Assembly (NCBI GenBank): GCA_964247085.1
Contig: CAXTSX010000009.1
Span: 29,186-93,185, forward strand
DNA from: JAAFHZ01 sp964247085
Lineage (GTDB): Bacteria; Cyanobacteriota; Cyanobacteriia; Cyanobacteriales; Chamaesiphonaceae
Direction: 5' to 3'
DNA length: 64,000 nucleotides
Positions 55,329 to 63,425 of the stretch are shown in pieces; the stretch's first letter is position 1, and each line of letters begins with the position of its first letter. The notes below the pieces were generated by a model. The model was not told the DNA's origin. It did not search any database and saw only the letters and a program-made list of their open reading frames with translations. Both the position numbers and the translations under genes were made by a program.

Positions 55329-56342
55329 TTAAGTACGAGAGATTTCTTGAATGGCGGCTTCAAGATGCTCTGGAATGACGAGTTCTTCTCGATCGAGAAT
55401 TGCCCGTTTGGCAGCATCTTGAGCTACCCGTACAGCTTGAGCAGCGGAAAAGCCCTGCATCTTGGCGACGACCCTATGCCAGTTGATCGTTCCTTTTTCC
55501 ATCGTAAGCAAAGTTTGTTTTAGTAACGCCTCTAATTCTTTTGCTGTTGGCTTAGGAACTTCGATCGCATCATCGAACCTTCGCCACACAGCCATATCTA
55601 ATGATTTGTCGAGGTTAGTGGCCGCAACTAGTAAGCCAGAAGAAGTATTGTATTCGTCCAAAATTTGGAGGAAAGTATTTACCACCCGCTTCATCTCGCC
55701 AACCTCGTTGTTATCTTCGCGAGATTTAGCCAGAGAGTCGCATTCATCGAGAAATAGCAGACAAGGGTTCTTGCTAGCCACCTCAAAGATTTCTCGCAGA
55801 TTGGTGGCAGTTTCTCCCAAATAAGAAGATACCATCGTGTCAAAGCGCACCTTAAGCAGTGGCAAGCCAGTATTCCAAGCTAGCCGCTCGGCACTCATTG
55901 TTTTGCCGCAACCAGGTAGTCCATACAGTAGAATCTTTTGCTTATAACTAAATCCATGATGCGCTAGTCGATCACGGGCTGCATATTCACGCTCAATTCT
56001 CTGAAAACGCTGTTCAACTTCTGCTGACAAAATAATATGGTGTCTAAGTTTCTCTCGGGGAATTTCCGTTACAAGAGGAAGTTGCGATCTTTTGCTATTG
56101 GGAAGTTCCGTTAAAGATTGTAGTTTGCTTACCGAAGTATTTGCACTTGTACTACTTTTAGTATTATTGCCAGTCACCGGGCTTTTCGATTTAGACTTTG
56201 TAATACTTTCTAGTTGTTCGGCAAGAATAGTATGTCCTTTTTTTCGCTCTTCTTGGACTATTGTACTCAAAAGCTTATCTACCGCCACTTCATCATCAGT
56301 GGCGATTGCTCTAAACACTCTTTTAAGCAGATCGGCTTTCAC
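55329..56342 (-). CDS. ietA: AAA+ ATPase of an IetAS-like pair
   Basis: AAA+ ATPase of 337 residues. A helical N-terminal region (1-45) and a Ser/Lys-rich linker (48-90) precede the core. Walker A GLPGCGKT (141-148), Walker B LLFLDE with Asp199 and Glu200, sensor 1 Asn243 (AATNLDKSL) and the arginine finger at Arg254/Arg255 are intact. It is close to the p97/Spastin-like clade of AAA+ proteins by look. It is first in the operon before the subtilase gene. The start is a GTG with a weak site. The tRNA-Glu lies upstream. IetA homologues may regulate the partner protease; this is inference. Confidence 0.88.
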   Translation of the reverse strand: MKADLLKRVFRAIATDDEVAVDKLLSTIVQEERKKGHTILAEQLESITKSKSKSPVTGNNTKSSTSANTSVSKLQSLTELPNSKRSQLPLVTEIPREKLRHHIILSAEVEQRFQRIEREYAARDRLAHHGFSYKQKILLYGLPGCGKTMSAERLAWNTGLPLLKVRFDTMVSSYLGETATNLREIFEVASKNPCLLFLDECDSLAKSREDNNEVGEMKRVVNTFLQILDEYNTSSGLLVAATNLDKSLDMAVWRRFDDAIEVPKPTAKELEALLKQTLLTMEKGTINWHRVVAKMQGFSAAQAVRVAQDAAKRAILDREELVIPEHLEAAIQEISRT

Positions 56343-56418
56343 AGGGCAGGAAATAGACTTAACATTGCTTTATCTTAGCTAAATAGTGCCCCCTGAATTC
56401 TATAAAGCAACAAAACAA

Positions 56419-56444
56419 CAAAGGCGCACCGAAGTACACCTTTG
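56419..56444 (-). terminator. UUCG-loop terminator downstream of tRNA-Glu
   Basis: On the minus strand an 11-bp stem (with G-U pairs) closes a TTCG tetraloop: CAAAGGTGTAC-TTCG-GTGCGCCTTTG, then TTGTTTTG. It separates the tRNA from the IetAS-like operon. Confidence 0.85.
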
Positions 56445-56460
56445 CTTTTTTCACTTTCAA

Positions 56461-56533
56461 TACCCCCAAGGGAAGTCGAATCCCTGTCGCCTCCGTGAAA
56501 GGGAGGTGTCCTAGGCCACTAGACGATGGGGGC
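56461..56533 (-). tRNA. tRNA-Glu(TTC)
   Basis: A 73-nt tRNA on the minus strand. The acceptor GCCCCCA pairs with TGGGGGT including the G1-U72 wobble pair, discriminator A. The anticodon stem CCTCC/GGAGG holds CTTTCAC with anticodon TTC. T-loop TTCGACT. In cyanobacteria this tRNA also feeds tetrapyrrole synthesis through glutamyl-tRNA reductase, so it links to hemE elsewhere in the window. CCA is not encoded. Confidence 0.95.
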
Positions 56534-56578
56534 CTGTGTTTTTGCACATCTCTAAATCTAGATGATGTTTAAAGTAAT

Positions 56579-56632
56579 GTCAACTACTAAAAAAATGTTG
56601 ACGCTCAATCAACTGTTTGTCGTAACGTCAAC
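56579..56632. promoter_or_regulatory. GTCAAC repeat cluster upstream of tRNA-Glu
   Basis: GTCAAC at 56579-56584, its reverse complement GTTGACG at 56597-56603, and CGTCAAC at 56626-56632. The last two form a 7-bp inverted repeat. They sit in the presumed promoter region of the minus-strand tRNA-Glu and could bind a regulator. Confidence 0.35.
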
Positions 56633-56645
56633 TAGCATAATCCAG

Positions 56646-57227
56646 TTATTTATCGGGTGGAATGCCATAGCGCAGAGCTGATAAGCGGGCTTGGGCTTCT
56701 GGATCAAGGGAGTTGAACAAAAATCGGCCACTGGTTTGACGTTTAGTCTTTTGTTTTTGGCGCGATCGACTGGAGCTAGATTCGACCCGGTGGACCAGTT
56801 GGAGAGCCGACATCCACTCCGCCCCAAAGCCCCCGACGGTTAATTGTTGCGCTCGATCGGATGTGGCGACAACTAATCTGGTTTTGGCTGTGGTATTACC
56901 TTTATGGCGGGCACAGAATTTTTCGATGTAGGTATCGGCTGTTTCTCGAAACTCGGTGTAGTAGACCGAGAGGTTGGGGGTGATGACTTCGTGATGGGCT
57001 GGTGTATCGCGGCTATGAGCATCAAAGACTAGTTGAGTGTCGTAACCTTCAAAAGCACTGAAGTTGACTAATTCTTCGATTAATTTATTTCTGGCTGCTG
57101 ATAAATCGCTAGCACTGCGGAGCTGGAGCGGTGTTTCATCGTCAGGATCGGGGTACAAGTCTGCCCAAAGGCCGATGACGTTATATCCGTCAACGAGCAA
57201 CACTACTTCTTGGCGTTTGGGAGCCAT
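56646..57227 (-). CDS. NYN-domain (YacP/Rae1-type) ribonuclease-like protein
   Basis: A 193-residue protein with a PIN-like NYN fold: VLLVDGYNVIGLW, KLIEELVNFSAFEGYDTQLVFDA and LVVATSDRAQQL with the acid residues in order. Relatives cut ribosome-associated mRNA. The tail after position 160 is basic. The AT-rich spacer before tRNA-Glu follows. Confidence 0.88.
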   Translation of the reverse strand: MAPKRQEVVLLVDGYNVIGLWADLYPDPDDETPLQLRSASDLSAARNKLIEELVNFSAFEGYDTQLVFDAHSRDTPAHHEVITPNLSVYYTEFRETADTYIEKFCARHKGNTTAKTRLVVATSDRAQQLTVGGFGAEWMSALQLVHRVESSSSRSRQKQKTKRQTSGRFLFNSLDPEAQARLSALRYGIPPDK

Positions 57228-57326
57228 AACTTCACTTACTTACAAGGATTAACCAGAATTTCCAAAGATGTTCATATATCTTAAGATTTTTTGGACTGGT
57301 TTTGGGGACAAATATTACAACCGTTG

Positions 57327-57644
57327 CTACCGCCAACGATCGCGCTCTAAGTCGTACAACACCTTTTCCCAATGCCACTGTTCTGGTCGATCGGAATTTC
57401 TAAATCGGGATTGTTCTAACAATCGATCGATCGTTTTTTGATTGCCACCGAGTAATCTGGTGAGCTTAGATTGAGTTTGTCGATCGACCTTCCCCAGAGG
57501 CTGAGATGGGGATGGAGCGGACTGAAAATTACCCATCGATCGCCTAAGACGAGCCACGGCTTTTTTCTTAGATATGAATCGTTGGATAAAATACGCCCCG
57601 ATCAGGGCGATGCCCGACAAAATAATGATGCCACCAGTACTCAT
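57327..57644 (-). CDS. single-span small protein of unknown function
   Basis: A 105-residue protein: one N-terminal membrane helix (GGIIILSGIALIGAYFIQRFI), a basic stretch (SKKKAVARLRRSM), then a soluble tail with LTRLLGGNQKTIDRLLEQSR and ending WEKVLYDLERDRW. Similar tails occur in cyanobacterial hypothetical proteins. Function unknown. It diverges from gmk. Confidence 0.65.
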   Translation of the reverse strand: MSTGGIIILSGIALIGAYFIQRFISKKKAVARLRRSMGNFQSAPSPSQPLGKVDRQTQSKLTRLLGGNQKTIDRLLEQSRFRNSDRPEQWHWEKVLYDLERDRWR

Positions 57645-57789
57645 GATGTTTTGGTATCGATCGGCTAGAAGTTCTAATGTCTAATTCTAATCTACCCAAG
57701 TAGTCTATGGAAATTGACCCCACTAGCCGGGGATGATCTCAACTAGGTCTATGATGTTGACTGACGTTCCAGATTTTTCCCCAAGCATT

Positions 57790-58347
57790 ATGAATGTTGG
57801 CCGTTTAATCGTTCTGACTGGCCCCAGCGGTGTCGGCAAAGGTACTTTGTTAAAGGAATTGCTCCAGCGTCATCCGGAGCTGTATGTATCTGTTTCGGCG
57901 ACCACTCGTCCCCCGCGTTCCGAGGAAGTGGATGGTGTCAATTACTATTTTCGGAGCCGCACCCAGTTCACCGCTATGATCGAGGCTGGGGAATTGCTAG
58001 AATGGGCAGAATTTGCGGGCAACTACTACGGCACGCCAACCCAGCCAGTGCAAGAGCAGATAAATCAAGGTCGATCGATCATTCTAGAAATTGAATTGCT
58101 GGGGGCGCGGCAAGTAGCTAAAATTTTTCCGGAATCTCTCAAAATTTTTATTTTGCCGCCCAGCGTCGCAGAACTAGAAGCCCGCATTCGGAACCGGGGC
58201 CAAGATCCAGAAGCGGCGATCGTCCAAAGATTAGCCCGCGCCCAAGCGGAGATCGATGCCGCTGACGAATTTGATTTGCAAATTGTCAATGACGACTTGC
58301 AAGTTGCCCTAGAGCAAATTGAAGCCGCTATTTTCAACCCAGCTTAA
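57790..58347 (+). CDS. gmk: guanylate kinase
   Basis: Phosphorylates GMP to GDP with ATP. The P-loop LTGPSGVGKGT, the GMP-binding SVSATTRPPRSEEVDGVNYYF and the lid DPEAAIVQRL identify it. From ATG 57790 it has 185 residues, close to the family length. In-frame ATGs at 57733 and 57751 would add 13-19 residues, and an AGG before 57751 makes that a real option. The last 4 bp overlap the end of the convergent membrane-protein gene. Confidence 0.94.
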   Translation: MNVGRLIVLTGPSGVGKGTLLKELLQRHPELYVSVSATTRPPRSEEVDGVNYYFRSRTQFTAMIEAGELLEWAEFAGNYYGTPTQPVQEQINQGRSIILEIELLGARQVAKIFPESLKIFILPPSVAELEARIRNRGQDPEAAIVQRLARAQAEIDAADEFDLQIVNDDLQVALEQIEAAIFNPA

Positions 58348-58769
58348 CCCCAGCTGTCTAGATCTAGTGCTTGAGAACCACCTTGGTCTAGTTCCTTGAG
58401 TACGCCTTTCAGCTGCAACCACAGGAAAATAGCTGTAAACAAGGTGAGGGGAATCGCTAGACCGCCTGCAATCACATCCGGCAAGCCAAAAATCGACATG
58501 CCCGAAGTTAAAAACATGCCGATGCCACAGGCAATCCCCACAAAAGGCAACTTGAGCGTGATGTTATCTAAGGAAGTCAGGCTGATATTCGCTCGATCGA
58601 CAGACCAGGCTTTAACATAGCGTTTGAGAGTGGAATCGAAGGCTGCCCCACAGGATAAGCCCATGAATAAACCGGCAAAGAGCAAAAAATAGGGTGGGTC
58701 ACTAGGAAAGTAATACAAGCAAAACTCCAAGAAATGGCTGATGGTGATCACACTGGCTCTGAGATACAT
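58344..58769 (-). CDS. conserved membrane protein of unknown function
   Basis: A 141-residue protein with about three hydrophobic helices (20-40, 74-93, 97-122) and a polar C-terminus ending GGSQALDLDSW. No family recognised with certainty. Its first 12 codons lie inside repeat copy A, meaning the duplicated element at 59010 carries a copy of its start. Confidence 0.65.
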   Translation of the reverse strand: MYLRASVITISHFLEFCLYYFPSDPPYFLLFAGLFMGLSCGAAFDSTLKRYVKAWSVDRANISLTSLDNITLKLPFVGIACGIGMFLTSGMSIFGLPDVIAGGLAIPLTLFTAIFLWLQLKGVLKELDQGGSQALDLDSWG

Positions 58770-58934
58770 TTATCTCATAAGCCTGAGACATATCTTAAAT
58801 TATCTTAAATTTAGATCGACCGGGCAAATCAATTTGAATCTTCTGTAAGTATTTTGGATCTGTCGCAACTGGAGTACCGAGAGGAATTGGGGTTTAGTTT
58901 GAAGAAGGCTGGTACTAGTTACCAGCCTTTTTTA
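58732..58934 (+). repeat. duplicated element, copy A (ends in a terminator)
   Basis: About 200 bp starting AAATGGCTGATGGTGATCAC and ending GGCTGGTACTAGTTACCAGCC plus T6. It recurs diverged at 59010-59205. Best-conserved parts are the first 21 bp, CAATTTGAATCTTCT (58829 on), GGGGTTTAGTTT, and the terminator. It covers the first 12 codons of the minus-strand membrane-protein gene. Confidence 0.75.
58907..58933 (+). terminator. terminator in copy A
   Basis: 8-bp stem GGCTGGTA/TACCAGCC, loop CTAGT, then a T6 run. An upstream AACT...TACC (58867-58878) can pair with GGTACTAGTT of its 5' side and would compete with the stem. Confidence 0.8.
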
Positions 58935-59009
58935 TTTGTTAGCGGTTTAGTTGGAGGATGTCAGAGCAATTGCTAATTATTTTCAAGAATTAGGCCATCT
59001 AAATACTGC

Positions 59010-59205
59010 AAATGGCTGATGGTGATCACAGAGGAATGGGATATATTTAGCTTATGAGCCTGATGCAGATAGTGAATTTTAAGCAATCAGCCAGGTCATT
59101 CAATTTGAATCTTCTTTAGGTATTGTGAAGCGATAGCAACTCATTACCGGGGGAATCGGGGTTTAGTTTTGCTAAGGTTGGTACTAGTTACCAGCCTTTT
59201 TTTTC
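59010..59205 (+). repeat. duplicated element, copy B (directly before nadC)
   Basis: Diverged second copy of the 58732-58934 element, in the same orientation about 280 bp downstream. Its terminator T-run ends 20 bp before the nadC start codon, so the arrangement would block read-through into nadC unless it is bypassed. Confidence 0.75.
59176..59204 (+). terminator. terminator in copy B / possible nadC attenuator
   Basis: GGTTGGTACTAGTTACCAGCC stem-loop (one G-U pair) then T8. AACT...TACC at 59138-59148 again can pair with the 5' arm. Conservation of both competing elements in two copies suggests a switch rather than chance; nadC starts at 59225. Confidence 0.7.
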
Positions 59206-59224
59206 GTTTTAAGCCATATTCCCT

Positions 59225-60079
59225 ATGTCCCATTTCGCTTTACCCCCTTGGATTGTTTTAGATTCTTTGATCGATCGATGGCTCCAAGAAGATATTGGAC
59301 GAGGTGATCGGGCTAGTCAAGGTTTGACACCACGCCACATGACCGCCCGATGGACAGTAAAAGCACCCGGGTTGGTCGCAGGCTTACCCATCGCCGCGCG
59401 GGTCTTTCAACGCCTGAGTCCTAACATCAATTTTCAGGTAGTAGTAGACGAGGGCACGAATTGCGAACAACAAACCGTCATTGCTGAAATTACCGGCCAA
59501 ATTGCTGACTTACTCATGGGTGAGCGCACCGCCTTGAATTTGGTGATGCGCTTAAGCGGCATTGCCACTGCGACCCATGCTTATGCGGCCATCATCGCTG
59601 ATTTACCAGTCAAATTAGTAGATACTCGCAAAACCACACCGGGCTTAAGACTGCTCGAAAAATACGCCACCACCGTGGGAGGCGGGGTCAATCACCGTTG
59701 GGGTTTAGATGATGGGGCTATGATCAAAGATAACCATATTGCCGCAGCGGGCGGAATTACCGCCGCAGTGGCCGCAGTGCGTCAGGTCTTACCCTACCCC
59801 CTGACGATCGAAGTAGAAACCGAATCGATCGCGCAAGTCCAAGAAGCATTGGACTGTGGCGTTGATATTATTATGTTGGACAATATGCCAATAGAAATGA
59901 TGAAAATGGCCGTAGCCGCCTGTCGGCGGTTTAACCCCCGAATTAAGCTGGAAGCCTCTGGCAACATTACCTTGGCCACGATCCGGGCAGTAGCAGAAAC
60001 AGGCGTAGATTACATTTCGACCAGTGCCACCATCACCCGATCGCCCTGGCTAGATATTAGTATGCGCTTGCTAGATTAG
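59225..60079 (+). CDS. nadC: nicotinate-nucleotide pyrophosphorylase
   Basis: Quinolinate phosphoribosyltransferase (284 residues) giving nicotinate mononucleotide in NAD synthesis. EDIGRGDRASQGL, LMRLSGIATATH, VDTRKTTPGLRLLEKYA and MLDNMPIEMMKMAV plus EASGNITLATIRAVAETGVDYIS are all in order. The quinolinate-binding Arg and Lys residues are present. nadA/nadB are not adjacent. Confidence 0.96.
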   Translation: MSHFALPPWIVLDSLIDRWLQEDIGRGDRASQGLTPRHMTARWTVKAPGLVAGLPIAARVFQRLSPNINFQVVVDEGTNCEQQTVIAEITGQIADLLMGERTALNLVMRLSGIATATHAYAAIIADLPVKLVDTRKTTPGLRLLEKYATTVGGGVNHRWGLDDGAMIKDNHIAAAGGITAAVAAVRQVLPYPLTIEVETESIAQVQEALDCGVDIIMLDNMPIEMMKMAVAACRRFNPRIKLEASGNITLATIRAVAETGVDYISTSATITRSPWLDISMRLLD

Positions 60080-60421
60080 ATCGTTCTGAAATTTCGCTGA
60101 AATCAGTAGGTAAAATTCATGCTTATGGCGAATATTTCGTTAATAAAAACGTATAAATAAATACTTAAAATACAGCAGTTCCGGGTCGAATACAACAATT
60201 CCACGCGGCTCTAAGCCAAGCTGAACAACGATTGCTGATACTTCATTCGACAAGAAACTGCTATGCATTTATATTCTTCGTGGATAGTAAATAACTTGCT
60301 TGGAATATTCTGTAGATAATTTCGAGTTGTGTTAGAGTGCTTTTGATCGCTAATTCACTAAAGATAGATCTAAATTTTTAGTCTATACAAATTTAAAGTA
60401 ATTTAAAGGAAATGAATAATT
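60080..60421. other. 342-bp AT-rich non-coding stretch
   Basis: Spacer between nadC and the methyltransferase gene with low GC and no HIP1 sites. I see no gene, tRNA or strong hairpin in it. It probably marks the left border of inserted DNA. Confidence 0.5.
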
Positions 60422-61399
60422 ATGCAGTCAGAAATCAAGATATCTAAAGCATCACAAGAATTATTGCGTTGTCCGTGTTGTCACTCTAAACTAAAAAATG
60501 TTGACAAATCAATGATGTGCGACAATTCTGAATGCACTATTGATTTTCCGGTGGTTGACAACATACCAATTTTAATAAATGACCAATTGAGTATCTTTAC
60601 CATTGATGATTTTGTGTCAGGCCGTGATGCGTACTATAAGGGGAAAGAAGTAAAAAGAAACAAGTTGATAAATATGTTATTAAGTCTGGTACCAGATATT
60701 AATAACAATGTTAAGGCAAGTACCAATTTTAGTAAGCTTAGTGACGAACTGCTCCGTCGATCGAACTCTCCCAGAGTTTTAATAATCGGTTCCAATGTGG
60801 TGGGAAAGGGAATGGAGCCGATCATGGATAATCCGGCGATCGAACGAATCGAAAGCGATGTAGCATTGGGTGAACATGTCAGTTTGTTATTTGATGCTCA
60901 CGATATTCCCTTTGAAGATAAATCTTTTGATGGAGTCATTATTCAAGCCGTTTTAGAGCATGTAGTTGATCCTTATAGATGCTGTGAGGAAATTCATAGG
61001 GTTTTGAAAGATGATGGAGTAGTTTATGCCGAAACGCCCTTTATGCAGCAAGTTCATGCCAATCGGTATGATTTCACCCGCTTTACTCATTTAGGACATC
61101 GTCGCTTGTTTCGACGATTTGAAGAAATTGATAGCGGTGCAACCTGCGGTCCAGGGATGGCTTTGGCTTGGTCTTACCAATATTTTTTAAGGAGTTTTAC
61201 AACATCCAAAATCCCAAGAGTTTTGCTACGAGTGTTTGGCAATTTCACGTCTTTTTATCTCAAGTATTTTGACTATCTGATTATCGATAAACCCGGGGCG
61301 CTAGATGCTGCGTCTGGCTGTTATTTTATGGGGAAGAAATCAAACCAAGTATTGTCTGACAAGGATTTGATCAAGCTCTTTAGGGGTCTGCTATCTTAA
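60422..61399 (+). CDS. SAM-dependent methyltransferase with N-terminal zinc-ribbon
   Basis: A 325-residue protein. Residues 16-60 are a Trm112-like zinc ribbon (CPCCHSKL, MCDNSECT, FPVVDNIPIL). The class I methyltransferase follows (about 110-245), with RVLIIGSNVVGKG at the SAM loop, FEDKSFDGVIIQAVLEHV and EIHRVLKDDGVVYAETPFM. Similar enzymes sit in polysaccharide clusters, but no sugar genes are adjacent. The AT-rich codon use and lack of CGATCG sites at its start suggest recent transfer. Confidence 0.85.
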   Translation: MQSEIKISKASQELLRCPCCHSKLKNVDKSMMCDNSECTIDFPVVDNIPILINDQLSIFTIDDFVSGRDAYYKGKEVKRNKLINMLLSLVPDINNNVKASTNFSKLSDELLRRSNSPRVLIIGSNVVGKGMEPIMDNPAIERIESDVALGEHVSLLFDAHDIPFEDKSFDGVIIQAVLEHVVDPYRCCEEIHRVLKDDGVVYAETPFMQQVHANRYDFTRFTHLGHRRLFRRFEEIDSGATCGPGMALAWSYQYFLRSFTTSKIPRVLLRVFGNFTSFYLKYFDYLIIDKPGALDAASGCYFMGKKSNQVLSDKDLIKLFRGLLS

Positions 61400-61431
61400 G
61401 TCTTCCTATACAGTGTATTAGGCTTGATCGT

Positions 61432-61770
61432 GTGGAAGACAAATTTGACTTCAATAATTTTATTAAGCAAATGCGCATGATCAAGAACATGGGTGCCTTT
61501 GGCAGTTTGCTGAAAATAATTGCCGGCATAGGCAAGATTTCTGATGATCAGCTCAAAAAAGGCGAAGACGAACTGAAGAAAGCCGAAGCCATGATCGGTT
61601 CCATGACTAAAGCCGAACGACTGGATCCAGATTTGCTAGCTAAAACTCTCAGTCGTCACAGCCGGATTGCCAAAGGCTGTGGTCGCACCGAAACCGAAGT
61701 AAATAAACTAGTCGCCGACTTTATCGAAATCAGATCGATGATCCAACAAATCAACAGAGACAATAGGTGA
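61432..61770 (+). CDS. free-standing copy of the Ffh M domain
   Basis: 112 codons from GTG 61432 align over almost their full length to residues 326-432 of the full Ffh encoded 70 bp downstream. About 18 residues differ, but about 29 other codons differ only silently, which argues against neutral decay. The GTPase (NG) domain is missing. The RNA-binding region reads SRHSRIAKGCGR against GRRRRIAKGCGR in Ffh, and several methionines are isoleucines here. Either a domain that once served as part of ffh, or a stand-alone binder of SRP RNA or signal peptides. Confidence 0.75.
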   Translation: MEDKFDFNNFIKQMRMIKNMGAFGSLLKIIAGIGKISDDQLKKGEDELKKAEAMIGSMTKAERLDPDLLAKTLSRHSRIAKGCGRTETEVNKLVADFIEIRSMIQQINRDNR

Positions 61771-61839
61771 TTGGCGTGGCGAGCCAACGGCGGTTTATCA
61801 TGAAAGAGACTATTTGTAACTCCTTTGATTGACTGACCT

Positions 61840-63231
61840 ATGTTTGACTCCTTAGCCGAAAGTTTTGAATCTGCCTGGAAAAAGCTGCGTGGCCAGGACA
61901 AAATCAAATCTAGCAACATTCAAGAAGCCCTGCGAGAAGTGCGACGGGCTTTGATTTCAGCTGACGTTAACGTCCAGGTAGTCACTAACTTTGTCAAGGA
62001 AGTAGAAGAAGCCGCTCAGGGTGGCGAAGTTATTTCGGGGGTGCGTCCAGAGCAGCAGTTCATCAAGATTGTCTATGATGAGCTGGTCAAAACCATGGGG
62101 CAAACCAATGTCCCACTGGCTCATGCCGATCAAGCTCCCACCATTATTCTGATGGCCGGTTTGCAAGGGGCGGGTAAAACAACAGCTACGGCTAAATTAG
62201 CACTGCATCTGAAGAAAGAGAATCGATCGACATTGCTAGTAGCCACCGATGTTTATCGGCCAGCTGCGATCGATCAACTAGTCACCCTCGGTAAACAGAT
62301 CGATGTGCCCGTATTTGAAATGGGCATCGACAGCAACCCCGTCGAAATCGCTCGTCAGGGTCTGGCCAAAGCCAAAGAATTGGGCGTTGATACCGTCATT
62401 ATCGATACTGCTGGACGACTACAGATCGACACCAAGATGATGGCCGAACTGGTGGAAGTGAAAAACGCCCTGCAGCCCCAGGAAATTTTGCTAGTCATCG
62501 ATTCCATGACTGGGCAAGAAGCGGCCAACGTCACCCTCGCTTTCCACGAACAGATTGGCATCACTGGCGCGATCCTCACCAAGCTGGATGGCGATACCCG
62601 TGGTGGTGCCGCCCTCTCGGTACGAGCCATTTCTGGCCAACCCATCAAATTTGTAGGGGTCGGCGAAAAAGTCGAAGCCTTGCAACCTTTCTATCCAGAT
62701 CGGATGGCTTCCCGAATTTTAGGCATGGGTGATGTACTAACCCTGGTGGAACGCGCCCAGGAAGAGGTGGACATTGCCGATGCCGAAAAGATGCAAGCCA
62801 AGATCATGGAAGCCAAGTTTGACTTCAATGATTTTATTAAGCAAACGCGAATGATCAAGAACATGGGTTCTTTTGGCGGTTTGCTGAAGATGATTCCGGG
62901 AATGGGCAAGATTTCTGACGATCAGCTGAAGAAAGGCGAAGACGAACTGAAGAAAGCTGAGGCGATGATTGGCTCGATGACCAAGGCCGAGCGGCTTGAT
63001 CCAGAGTTGTTGGCTAAAACTCCCGGTCGGCGGCGGCGGATTGCCAAGGGCTGTGGGCGCACTGAAACGGAAGTAAATAAATTGGTGGCGGACTTTACGC
63101 GGATGCGATCGATGATGCAGCAAATGACTACTGGCAACTTTCCACCTGGTTTTCCGGGTGGTCCGGGCGGTGGTGGTGCTCCCAAGCAGCAAAAGCCCAA
63201 GAAAAAGAAAAAAGGCTTTGGTACCCTTTAA
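61840..63231 (+). CDS. ffh: signal recognition particle protein Ffh
   Basis: SRP54 homologue of 463 residues which binds 4.5S/6S-like SRP RNA and signal sequences and docks with FtsY. N domain 1-95, P-loop GLQGAGKT at 107-114, DTAGR near 189-193, TKLDGDTRGGAALS near 247-260, and M domain 326-432 with MIPGMGK and IAKGCGR. A glycine- and lysine-rich tail (GGPGGGGAPKQQKPKKKKK) ends it. A partial copy of the M domain precedes it. Confidence 0.96.
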   Translation: MFDSLAESFESAWKKLRGQDKIKSSNIQEALREVRRALISADVNVQVVTNFVKEVEEAAQGGEVISGVRPEQQFIKIVYDELVKTMGQTNVPLAHADQAPTIILMAGLQGAGKTTATAKLALHLKKENRSTLLVATDVYRPAAIDQLVTLGKQIDVPVFEMGIDSNPVEIARQGLAKAKELGVDTVIIDTAGRLQIDTKMMAELVEVKNALQPQEILLVIDSMTGQEAANVTLAFHEQIGITGAILTKLDGDTRGGAALSVRAISGQPIKFVGVGEKVEALQPFYPDRMASRILGMGDVLTLVERAQEEVDIADAEKMQAKIMEAKFDFNDFIKQTRMIKNMGSFGGLLKMIPGMGKISDDQLKKGEDELKKAEAMIGSMTKAERLDPELLAKTPGRRRRIAKGCGRTETEVNKLVADFTRMRSMMQQMTTGNFPPGFPGGPGGGGAPKQQKPKKKKKGFGTL

Positions 63232-63259
63232 TTCTTATTGAGGCTAATAGATATTTGTC

Positions 63260-63319
63260 ATCCGTGAAATTACGGATAATAAATTCCTGGTAATTATGTT
63301 TACTGGTAGTTTCACGGAT
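63260..63319 (+). repeat. 10-bp inverted repeat downstream of ffh
   Basis: ATCCGTGAAA (63260-63269) is matched by TTTCACGGAT (63310-63319); within it ATCCGT-ACGGAT forms a smaller hairpin. It lies between ffh and the next gene and may end the ffh transcript or be an operator. No clear T run follows. Confidence 0.4.
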
Positions 63320-63425
63320 AGTTAAACTATTGGGTTTTCTGTATTATCTGACAGTACTCAGTAAAACCATAGTGAAATAAGTAAAAATACAATCTAATAG
63401 TGTTTTTAAGTTATTACCAGCAGCA

